Below, piece by piece: positions 7,538-14,772 of a stretch of 64,000 bases of DNA; within the stretch, counting starts at the first letter, position 1; every line of letters starts with the position of its first letter. The notes beneath the pieces were generated by a model. That model saw only the letters and a program-made list of their open reading frames with translations, was not told where the DNA came from and did no database searches. The DNA is from CAYVFC01 sp964450715. Its GTDB lineage: Bacteria > Myxococcota_A > Polyangia > Polyangiales > JAFGIB01. Location of the stretch: positions 17,255-81,254 of the forward strand of contig CAYVFC010000019.1 of assembly GCA_964450715.1 (NCBI GenBank), in the 5' to 3' direction. The position numbers and the translations under genes are program-made.

Positions 7538-9673
7538 ATGTCCGCAAGGCCAGAAAAGGACAGGCGGTCGAAAACGAGGATCAGGGAGCAAGCCGAGAAG
7601 CGTTCTTCGGAGACGCCGCGTGCGGCGCGGTGCGTACGAACCCCGCGTGCGGCGCGGGCGGCGCGGCCCGAGCGCGGGAAAACGGTCGATCCGGCCGGGC
7701 TCAATCCGGAGCAGCGAGAAGCGGTGCGGACCCTGCAAGGGCCGGTGCTCGTCATCGCGGGCGCGGGCACCGGAAAGACCCTTACCCTGGTGCACCGGCT
7801 GGCCGAGCTGGTCCGCTCCGGGGTGCCGGCGGAGTCGATCCTGCTTCTGACCTTCACACGACGGGCGGCCGGGGAGATGATCGCGCGCGCCTCCGCGCTT
7901 CCCGGCGGCGGGTGCGAACGCGTGTCCGGGGGCACCTTCCACTCGTTCGCCAATGCCGCGCTCAGGCGCCATGGCCAGGCCATCGGCATCCCGCCCACCT
8001 TCACCATCCTGGACCAGTCCGACACCTTCGAGATCCTGAGCGGCATCCGCAGCGATCTGGAGCTGTCCCAGCGCGGTCGCGGGTTTCCCCGGCGCGAGAC
8101 CATCGCCGCCATCCTGAGCAAGGCGGCCAACAAGCAGACGACGATCCAGGAAGTGCTCCGACAGGAATATCCCCAGTTCCGGCACGAGGCCGCGGTCCTG
8201 GGCAAGATCGACACGCTGTATAGAAAGTACAAGGAAGAGCGCCTGCTGCTCGACTTCGACGACCTGCTGTTGAACCTGCTGCAGCTGCTGGAAGCCAGCC
8301 CGGATGCGAGCGAGCGCATTGCCCGGCAGTACGGTCACGTGATGGTGGACGAGTACCAGGACACCAATGAGCTGCAGGCGCGCATCACCCGAGCGCTGGC
8401 GGGCGAAAGCGGCAACATCATGGTGGTGGGCGATGATGCGCAGAGCATCTACGCCTTCCGGGGCGCCTGCTACCGCAACCTGTTCGATTTCCGCGAGGCG
8501 TTCTCCGGGGCGCGGCTGATCACTTTGCAGCAGAACTACCGCTCGACCCAGCCCGTGCTCGACGTGGCCAACGCCCTGATGGCCCAGATGTCGCGCTCCT
8601 TCCGTAAGGAGCTGTTCACGCGGCGCCGAGGGGGAGAAAAGCCCCTTCTGGTCGAGGCCGGAGACGAGAAAGAACAGGCGCGTTACGTGGCCGGGGAGGT
8701 CGAACGTCTGCGCAAGACCGGCGTCCGGCTCGCGGACATCGGTGTTCTGTTCCGCGCCAGCAGTCACGCCTTCGTGCTCGAGCTTCAGTCCCGCGATATT
8801 CCCTATGTCAAGTACGGCGGCTTCAAGTTCTTCGAGACCGCGCACATCAAGGACGTACTGTGCTACCTGAAGGTGGTCGCCAACCCGGCCGACGACCTTT
8901 CGCTGGTCCGCGCGCTCATGCTCTGCGAGGGCGTGGGCCGCGCGGGCGCGCGCAAGATGCAGCAGTCGCTGCAGCGCGGGTCCGGAGGCGGATCGATCGC
9001 GGATAGTCTGCGCGGGCTCGCGCTTGGAGGCCGGAAAAAGAAGAGCGTGAACGCACTTGCCGATCTGCTGCAGTCGCTGGAGCCAAGCGCACAGGCGCCG
9101 GCTGCGAGCCTTCGCCAGGCCGTCGACTTCTATCTGCCGAACATGAAGGAGCGCTACGACGACTGGCCCCGGCGCGAGCGAGATCTTCAGCAGCTGGTGG
9201 CGCTTTGCGAGCGCTATCGCAGCGTGGAGTCGATGCTGACCGAGCTGGCGCTAGAGCCGCCCACCAGCTCCAGCCGCGACAACCTGGCGGCCGTGCAGCG
9301 CAGGGGCGCCGATGCGCTGGTGCTTTCCACCATGCACTCGGCCAAGGGGCTCGAGTGGCAGTCCGTGTTCGTGATCCAGGCCATCGATGGCTGTATTCCC
9401 ATGGTCAACACCTTCACCGACGACTACGAGGTCGACCCGGAAAAGCTGGACGAGGAGCTGAGGCTTTTCTACGTGGCGGTGACGCGCGCGCGCGACGAGC
9501 TTCAGATCGTGTTCCCGCGCGATACCGCGCGCGGATACGGCTACGGCTGGGCCGAGGTTTCCCGTTTCATAGACGCTTTGCCGGAATCGCTGTTGTCGTC
9601 CCGGACGGCCGCGGCAGGCGGAAGAGGAGGCGGCACCGGGCGGTGGAGAGCGTCTCGTGATTGGCTTGATTGA
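7538..9673 (+). CDS. UvrD/Rep-family superfamily 1 DNA helicase
   Basis: The 711-residue protein carries all SF1A motifs in order: Q motif LNPEQREAV (residues about 55-63), Walker A AGAGTGKT (74-81), Ia TFTRRAA, Walker B VDEYQDTN, III GDDAQSIYAFRGA, IV QQNYRST, V STMHSAKGLEW and VI VAVTRAR. It should unwind DNA 3' to 5' using ATP in repair or replication restart. It is close in size to Rep/PcrA (about 650-720), with a basic N-terminal tail of about 50 residues that includes a short duplicated piece (PRAAR). The start at 7538 is uncertain; later starts within the tail would not affect the motor. No RecB or nuclease domain is visible. Confidence 0.93.
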   Translation: MSARPEKDRRSKTRIREQAEKRSSETPRAARCVRTPRAARAARPERGKTVDPAGLNPEQREAVRTLQGPVLVIAGAGTGKTLTLVHRLAELVRSGVPAESILLLTFTRRAAGEMIARASALPGGGCERVSGGTFHSFANAALRRHGQAIGIPPTFTILDQSDTFEILSGIRSDLELSQRGRGFPRRETIAAILSKAANKQTTIQEVLRQEYPQFRHEAAVLGKIDTLYRKYKEERLLLDFDDLLLNLLQLLEASPDASERIARQYGHVMVDEYQDTNELQARITRALAGESGNIMVVGDDAQSIYAFRGACYRNLFDFREAFSGARLITLQQNYRSTQPVLDVANALMAQMSRSFRKELFTRRRGGEKPLLVEAGDEKEQARYVAGEVERLRKTGVRLADIGVLFRASSHAFVLELQSRDIPYVKYGGFKFFETAHIKDVLCYLKVVANPADDLSLVRALMLCEGVGRAGARKMQQSLQRGSGGGSIADSLRGLALGGRKKKSVNALADLLQSLEPSAQAPAASLRQAVDFYLPNMKERYDDWPRRERDLQQLVALCERYRSVESMLTELALEPPTSSSRDNLAAVQRRGADALVLSTMHSAKGLEWQSVFVIQAIDGCIPMVNTFTDDYEVDPEKLDEELRLFYVAVTRARDELQIVFPRDTARGYGYGWAEVSRFIDALPESLLSSRTAAAGGRGGGTGRWRASRDWLD

Positions 9674-9701
9674 CGATCCTTCGTAAATAGATCATAGACC
9701 G

Positions 9702-9729
9702 CGCCGGGTAACCCGGCGGGAGCAGGAGG
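9702..9729 (+). promoter_or_regulatory. Hairpin and Shine-Dalgarno site setting a TTG start
   Basis: A perfect 7-bp hairpin CGCCGGG-TAA-CCCGGCG lies at 9702-9718, immediately before AGGAGG at 9724-9729. A GTG at 9729 would have no spacing to this site, while the TTG at 9735 has the usual 5 bases, so I place the start of the next gene at 9735. The hairpin has no T-tract and could shield the site or simply be a weak terminator for the helicase gene. Confidence 0.45.
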
Positions 9730-9734
9730 TGCGC

Positions 9735-10421
9735 TTGGTTGACCGTCGCCAACGCAAGCTGGAGAGGAAGCGAAAGAAGCGCGTACTGGCCAAGAGGACC
9801 GCGAACGTCCGGACGGCGCGCCGGCCGGACTGGCAGATGCGCCTGATCCGCAGCGCGTCGCGCGCACCCTTTGGTCCGTGCGCCGTGAGCGTCGGCTGGG
9901 ATGACGCGGAAGGCGAGCTGCCATCCCTGGTGACGGCGGTGGTGACGAGAGTGCTCGGCGACGGGCGGTTGTTCCCGAGCGTGGCCATGGTGGACCGCAC
10001 TTGCCTCGGGGTTAAAAACGGATTCCCGGCGCAGCCCGTGACGCGCACCGAGCTACCCGGGCTGCTCGATAAGGTCTTCATGGCGCACGGCGGCTGGGAG
10101 GAATGCCAGCCGCTGGTAGCGCAGTCGATCGTCTTCCGCGCGGTGGACTACGCGCGCCGTCTCGGCTTCGAGCCTCACCCGGACGCGGAGCTGTTGCTTT
10201 TCGGCCCGCGTCCATCGGACTTGCTGGCGACGCCGTGGTGTGCGCCGCCGACTCCGGTATACCTGTCAGGGCCGGACGACGATGTAGAAGCGATCATGGC
10301 CCAGCTGGAAAAGACAGCCGGTGCGGGCAACTTCGATTTCGTCGCGTACGTCGACCCGTTCGATATCGACGAGGAGGAGGGTCGGCAAGAGGACGATGCG
10401 CTTGAGGACGAAAAGCGCTGA
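9735..10421 (+). CDS. Conserved-looking cytoplasmic protein of unknown function
   Basis: The product is 228 residues if translation starts at the TTG 5 bases after AGGAGG. The N-terminal 45 residues are strongly basic (RKLERKRKKRVLAKR), then comes a mixed alpha/beta region with VVTRVLGDGRLFPSVAMVDRTCLGVK, a pattern 'VDxxCLGVK' that looks like a conserved core, and the C-terminus is very acidic. No signal peptide or membrane span is present. I do not recognise the family. It follows the helicase by about 60 bases on the same strand and could be cotranscribed with it; the basic tail would suit nucleic-acid binding, but that is inference. Confidence 0.65.
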   Translation: MVDRRQRKLERKRKKRVLAKRTANVRTARRPDWQMRLIRSASRAPFGPCAVSVGWDDAEGELPSLVTAVVTRVLGDGRLFPSVAMVDRTCLGVKNGFPAQPVTRTELPGLLDKVFMAHGGWEECQPLVAQSIVFRAVDYARRLGFEPHPDAELLLFGPRPSDLLATPWCAPPTPVYLSGPDDDVEAIMAQLEKTAGAGNFDFVAYVDPFDIDEEEGRQEDDALEDEKR

Positions 10422-10730
10422 ACATCGGTCCAACCAGGCGGCGTGCGGCTCGGCGTGAGGTGTTGGGAATCGCTACGAGGCCGCCTCCGTTCGCCGCTGC
10501 CCCGGCCTCACGCCGCGACCTCCAGCAGAACCGGCCAGACTGGTTTCACTACCGTGAAAATCCCCGTGGGGTCGCCAGTTTTCTAGGGATATCAAAGAAC
10601 TAGAAGAGTTCGCTACGGGTCGCCCTCCCAGAGGCCTTGGTCGTGTTCGGAGGCTCTGCATTCCTGCCCTCCGGGTTCATGGTTGTATCCTGCTTGTACC
10701 GCGCGCAGAAGGCCGTAGCCCCCTAAGGAC
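10422..10730. other. Intergenic region without recognised gene
   Basis: About 310 bases between the unknown protein and the end of the vWA lipoprotein. Only short frames with no family signal occur. I see no tRNA, no intact transposase and no clear terminator. Confidence 0.5.
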
Positions 10731-11603
10731 TCACCGCAAAACAAACGATCCGGCTGCGGGCGCGTGGGCGGGCGCCCTGGCGGCTTTCGTCCTCGGAAAA
10801 ATCCTCGAAATAGCGCTCTCGACCGCAGGGAGAGATCTCTGCGGTTTTTCCTGCGGGCGCGCTCGCGATTGCGCTCCGCCGACGCGCCCGGGCTCGGCTC
10901 CGTCCGCGAGCGCGCCGTCGAGCGCGGCGAGTTGACCGGGATCGAGCAGGGAAAGCGGTACGGCCGGCGTGGAGTCCGTGGCGCACTCGCCGTCCGCGCT
11001 GAAGAAGCAAAGCGCGGCGTTCACGTTGCTGCCGACCAGATCGGCGAAGGTCTGACCGAGCGAGTCCACCACGATGTCCCACTTGCTCGGCAGAGAGGCA
11101 TCGAGCGGTTCGATGCCGCAGTCGGCCGAGGCCTGTATCGGAGGAGCGTTGCACAGCATGCTGCCGCTGCGGTCGACCAGAAATAGCACGCTTGCCGGCA
11201 GCTCGTCCGAACGGTAGGTCGTCGCCTCGCAGCCCACCTGCGCCCGCAGCTCCGCACACAGGGAACCGTCGCCTTGTGCTGGTGGTTCCGGGGCCTCGGG
11301 GCAGCCGCTGCAGGGGCCTACCGTCGACCCCCCTTGCCCGTTCGGCGTGCAGCTCTGCACGCCTTCCAGCCCGCAGCCGTTGGGGCAGTAGCGGGGTTGG
11401 GTAGGCGTCGCCTCGCAGGCGTAGCTGTTGGCGACCGGATCGGATACATCATCGCCCGCGGCGGGCGCCCCGCCGCTACCAGCGCCGGGCGTGCCGCCTC
11501 CGCCCGCGCCTCCGCCCGCGCCTCCGTTCGGCGACGAGCTCGCATCGCAGCAGAGTATCCACAAGCTAGCCAGCAAGCAAAGCGAGTAAATACGAGACAT
11601 CAT
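10731..11603 (-). CDS. vWA lipoprotein with a truncated, altered C-terminus
   Basis: A signal peptide with lipobox-like ILCC (Cys 18/19) is followed by a Gly-rich spacer, a Cys-rich segment (CPNGC, CSGCPE) and the start of a vWA domain, SVLFLVDRSGSM at residues 139-149, with KWDIVVDSLGQTF as the following helix. After about residue 230 the vWA pattern ends and the tail becomes Arg/Pro-rich. Bases 10816-10840 within that tail are a half-copy of the interspersed palindrome also found at 46.4 and 60.9 kb. A vWA domain needs about 170-190 residues, and only about 95 are left, so the protein is probably non-functional and could equally be called a pseudogene. The left-edge gene shows the same architecture in an undisturbed form. 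Confidence 0.65.
   Translation of the reverse strand: MMSRIYSLCLLASLWILCCDASSSPNGGAGGGAGGGGTPGAGSGGAPAAGDDVSDPVANSYACEATPTQPRYCPNGCGLEGVQSCTPNGQGGSTVGPCSGCPEAPEPPAQGDGSLCAELRAQVGCEATTYRSDELPASVLFLVDRSGSMLCNAPPIQASADCGIEPLDASLPSKWDIVVDSLGQTFADLVGSNVNAALCFFSADGECATDSTPAVPLSLLDPGQLAALDGALADGAEPGRVGGAQSRARPQEKPQRSLPAVESAISRIFPRTKAARAPAHAPAAGSFVLR
10816..10840. repeat. Half-copy of the interspersed palindrome family (repeat A)
   Basis: Read on the minus strand this is AGAGATCTCTCCCTGCGG followed by TCGAGAG, essentially identical to 60870-60894. It lies inside the altered 3' part of the vWA lipoprotein gene. Confidence 0.7.
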
Positions 11604-11640
11604 TATGGAACTATACCCGATACCGGTGCGTCCCTTAAGC

Positions 11641-11811
11641 CTAGAGCACCGATCGGGTTGAAAAGCTCATGATTTCGCGTCTTATAGGGGCCATATTCGG
11701 CGTTGTCCCCCCTCGAAGTGGCTCTGCCACTGCTTCGTCGGGCCAAGCACCGAACCTGACCCCCTCTAAACACACGAACTCAAAGAGTTTTCAACCCGTT
11801 CGCCGCTCTAG
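11641..11811. repeat. Inverted-repeat element, copy 1 (repeat B)
   Basis: A 171-bp element with imperfect 24-bp terminal inverted repeats at 11641-11664 and 11788-11811; the ends read CTAGAGCACCGATCGGGTTG and its complement with a few differences. An internal hairpin AGTGGC-TCT-GCCACT is at 11717-11731. It contains no gene. It resembles a small non-autonomous mobile element. Confidence 0.75.
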
Positions 11812-12103
11812 AGAGGCGATTTTCGGGCGGGGCGGGCCCGTCTGCTGCGTCGCTTCTGCTCGAAATAGCGGTGCTGTTCCTCTTGCTCGAGATGACACGC
11901 CAGCCTACCGTCGCAACGGAAAGGCATCGCCGTGATCCGTTACCCGACGAGACGGTCGGTAAATATAGAGATAGATCGTTAATTGTTTTCCCGCTCCTCG
12001 TTCGCCGTTTCGCTCGGCAGAGAGTGGTTGTCCCAGTCCCAGGCTTGGGGATTGTTTCCTCGTCGAACGAGGTGCGATAGACTCCCGCTTCAGGCGGATG
12101 CAA

Positions 12104-12274
12104 CTAGAGCACCGAACGGGTTGANNNNNNNNNNNNNNNNNNNNNNNNNNNNNNNNNNNNNNNNNNNNNNNNNNNNNNNNNNNNNNNNNNNNNNNNNNNN
12201 NNNNNNNNNNNNNNNNNNNNNNNNAAACGCCATGAATTCGCGGTCTAGAGGAGCCATCTGCGGCCTCGTCCCTC
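12104..12274. repeat. Partial repeat B copies flanking the assembly gap
   Basis: The terminal 21 bases of repeat B (12104-12124) run directly into the N run, and bases 12225-12274 are the next part of the element head. The 71-base unit 12225-12295 is repeated from 12296, so heads of the element stand in tandem around the gap. Confidence 0.7.
12125..12224. other. Assembly gap of exactly 100 N
   Basis: Exactly 100 undetermined bases. Both sides are the same repeat B sequence, so the gap most likely marks a repeat the assembler could not pass, and its true length is unknown. Confidence 0.95.
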
Positions 12275-12444
12275 CTAGAGCACCGAACGGGTTGAAAACG
12301 CCATGAATTCGCGGTCTAGAGGAGCCATCTGCGGCCTCGTCCCTCCTAGAAATGGCTCTACCATTTCTTCGTCGGGCCGAGAGCCGCATCTGTCCCCTCT
12401 ATCCTCGCGAACTCAAAGACGTTTCAACCCGTTCGCTACTCTAG
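12275..12444. repeat. Inverted-repeat element, copy 2 (repeat B)
   Basis: A 170-bp element with terminal repeats starting CTAGAGCACCGAACGGGTTG and ending in its near-complement GTTTCAACCCGTTCG. The internal hairpin is GAAATGG-CTCTA-CCATTTC at 12349-12367, changed relative to copy 1 in a way that keeps pairing. The rest (CTTCGTCGGGCC) is conserved between copies. Confidence 0.75.
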
Positions 12445-12549
12445 GTCGCTCGTTGGGCTGGAGGCGACTGCCGCATGGCCGTGGAGTGAGCTGCTTCTCC
12501 TATATCGCGTCTGGATGGTCTGGTCGGGTAACTGAAGAAGGAGGAAGTT

Positions 12550-13359
12550 ATGATAGATAGTACAAAGGCGGGATTCGTGAATCGAGCCGTGGTTTTTTTC
12601 GTTCTGGTCGGCTGCCTGCTGGCCGTCGCCGGAGGCGGCTGCGGAGACGATGACGACGACGGGTCGACCGGAAGCGGGGCGGGCAACGGCGGCGACACGG
12701 GTGCCGCGGGTAGCGGCGCGGGCTCGGGCGCCGGCGATGGCGCCGGCGGTAGCGACGGCGCGGGCGACGAAAAAGGGGATGCCTGCCAGTGCTATATCGA
12801 TCTGGGAATCGTTCCGGACGACGCGGCCTTGAAGGCGGATTGCGTGTCGAACATATCCGATGCCTGCGTGAGCTGCTCGCTGGAGGTGGCCGCGGGTGCG
12901 AGCTGCGCCAACCTGACCGAGTCGGATTTCAACTCGTGCGCCGCGGACTGCGCGGGGATGATCTCGGCTCCGGAGACCTCGGATGAGTGCAAGAGCATGA
13001 TCAGCGCCTTTGGAGAGAGTCCGGTCGATGCGGAGGTAACGGACTGCCTGTGCGACAACTGCCTGAACGTCTTCGCTCCCTGCATGGTCAACCGGGGGTG
13101 CATGTCGATTATCCTCTGTATCGGCGAATACAATTGCGACCTGGCGGTTTGTATGGGCGAAGATATGTGCGGCCCGCTTTTCACCGAGGTGGGCGCCGTG
13201 TATCCGAACGCGATGACCGAGCTTCTGATACCCGTATCTCTATGTAACAGCGACTTCCAGTGCCGCCCCGACCCGGTGGCGGGCGCGGGAGGCGGAGGCG
13301 GTACCGGCGGTGCCGGAGGTGAGAGCGGCGCCGGCGCAGGCGGCGCGGGCGGGGGTTGA
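12550..13359 (+). CDS. Cys-rich secreted lipoprotein with Gly-rich linkers at both ends
   Basis: The 269-residue product has a signal peptide and lipobox-like GGGC then GDDDDD, a Gly/Ala/Asp spacer to residue about 75, a central domain with about 22 Cys (for example CYIDLGIVPDDAALKADC, CLCDNCLNVFAPC, GCMSIILC) and a second Gly-rich tail. Such a density of Cys implies a disulfide-bonded fold outside the cytoplasm. I do not recognise the domain. Start at 12550 is supported by GAAGGAGG 7 bases upstream. The gene follows repeat B by about 105 bases. Confidence 0.78.
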   Translation: MIDSTKAGFVNRAVVFFVLVGCLLAVAGGGCGDDDDDGSTGSGAGNGGDTGAAGSGAGSGAGDGAGGSDGAGDEKGDACQCYIDLGIVPDDAALKADCVSNISDACVSCSLEVAAGASCANLTESDFNSCAADCAGMISAPETSDECKSMISAFGESPVDAEVTDCLCDNCLNVFAPCMVNRGCMSIILCIGEYNCDLAVCMGEDMCGPLFTEVGAVYPNAMTELLIPVSLCNSDFQCRPDPVAGAGGGGGTGGAGGESGAGAGGAGGG

Positions 13360-13401
13360 TCGACGTCGTATTACGGACCGCGACCCGGCTGGTAGCCGGC
13401 G

Positions 13402-13873
13402 TTATCGAGGAGCATAGATCTGTGCAATCGGGATGAGCCAGGTCCTTACGCCGAGGACCTCGACCTCCGGGGTGGCGATGTAGCCGGTCTCGACGCCCTG
13501 GCATTGCTCGGCAAAGGGGCCGAGCATCACGCTGTATCCGGTAGAGGAGATCATGAAACCGTAGCCGGCGCCCGCGGTCGGTAGCGCCTTGGCCGCCCGG
13601 AGAGTACAGGTTTCAGCGGTGAGCGCTTCATCGGAGTATACGGTCATTTCCGCGATCACAGCGGTGTAGGGAATGCCCGTATCGGCGTCGCAGCTGGCCG
13701 TGAACGGGTATTGCCGGGTATCGCTGTCCGCCTCGACCTCGAACTCGTCAGGACAGAAAGATGAAATAGACGCTTCGTCGCCCGCACCCGGTCATCGGTT
13801 CGCCCTCCTCGTCGACCGGGGCTGGCTGCCCCGCTCCCGTACCTTGTACCGCGATGGTGTCCTTTACGTCCAT
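13402..13873 (-). pseudogene. Degraded secreted-type protein gene with one frameshift
   Basis: From ATG 13873 the minus strand reads MDVKDTIAVQGTGAGQPAPV then DEEGEPM and then leaves frame near 13785-13792. In the next frame the reading continues GAGDEASISSFCPDEFEVEA and runs to a stop at 13402 (ending IPIAQIYAPR). Removing one G from a GGG run joins the two parts into about 155 residues. No signal peptide lies at the 5' end, so the N-terminus may also be lost. The family is not recognised. A one-base sequencing or assembly error is as likely as true decay. Confidence 0.5.
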
Positions 13874-13950
13874 ATTGACGATGGGCGCGCTATTGCGTAG
13901 CACGGATGACAGGCGGGGCGTTTTCGCCGGAAATGGAGCGAGCGGAAAAG

Positions 13951-14757
13951 ATGACGGTATTGAGGGACAAGGTAGTAGCGATCACGGGCGCGGCCTCGGG
14001 CATCGGGCGGGCGCTGGCGGTAGAGCTGGTGAAGCGCGGCGCGCGGGTGGCGATATCGGACGTCGACGAGGCGGGTCTACAACAGACCGCGCGGCTGGTC
14101 GCCAACCCGAACCGGGTCACCACCCACGTGGTGGACGTGCGGGATCGCGCGGCGATGGAAGCCTACGCCCAGGAGGTGGGGACGCAGTTCGGTGGGGCCG
14201 ACGTCATCGTCAACAACGCGGGGGTGGCCGCGCGCGCTACCATCGAGGAGATGTCTTACGAAGACCTGCATTTCGTCATCGACGTCAACTTCTGGGGCGT
14301 GGTGCACGGGGTCAAGGCTTTCCTGCCGTTGTTTCGGCGGCGCGGCGGCGGCCACATCGTCAACATCTCGAGCATCAACGCTATGGTGCCCTTTGCCAAG
14401 AACGGCCCCTACAACGCCTCCAAGTACGCCGTGCTCGGGCTTTCCGAGACGCTGATGCAGGAGCTCGCCTCGGAGCCGATCCGCGTCACCTGCGTGCATC
14501 CGGGCGGAATCCAGACCAACATCGCCAACACGGCCCGCAACATCACCGAGGAGGAATCAGCCCATTTCAACCGTATAGCCATGACCAGCCCGGAAAAGGC
14601 GGCGCGGGTCATCCTCGACGGCGTGGAGCGCGACCGGCAACGCGTCTACGTGGGAGCGGACGCCAAGATCATGGCCACCGCCAAGCGCCTGCTGCCGGAC
14701 TGGACCGTCCGTGTGGTCGGCGCCGTCTCGCTGAACCCGCTGGGCAAGAAGGGCTGA
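13951..14757 (+). CDS. Short-chain dehydrogenase/reductase
   Basis: The 268-residue protein is a classical SDR: cofactor motif TGAASGIG near residue 12, NNAG, catalytic Ser in NISSINA, and YNASK for the Tyr-Lys pair. It should oxidise or reduce a hydroxyl or keto group with NAD(P)(H) in the cytoplasm; substrate unknown. I chose the ATG at 13951 because SDRs start a few residues before the first strand; in-frame ATGs at 13906 and 13933 would add 6-15 residues. The C-terminal region (AKRLLPDW) is typical of SDRs in the 260-280 residue class. Confidence 0.88.
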   Translation: MTVLRDKVVAITGAASGIGRALAVELVKRGARVAISDVDEAGLQQTARLVANPNRVTTHVVDVRDRAAMEAYAQEVGTQFGGADVIVNNAGVAARATIEEMSYEDLHFVIDVNFWGVVHGVKAFLPLFRRRGGGHIVNISSINAMVPFAKNGPYNASKYAVLGLSETLMQELASEPIRVTCVHPGGIQTNIANTARNITEEESAHFNRIAMTSPEKAARVILDGVERDRQRVYVGADAKIMATAKRLLPDWTVRVVGAVSLNPLGKKG

Positions 14758-14772
14758 CCGGGCGCGGGCCGT

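Noticed and set aside
10422..10730. tRNA or transposase remnant
   Set aside because: No cloverleaf and no recognisable transposase motif could be read.
12090..12389. Frames crossing the N run
   Set aside because: They contain undetermined residues and repeat sequence only.
13890..14123. Short minus-strand frames over the SDR gene
   Set aside because: Antisense to the NAD-binding region of a clear SDR.
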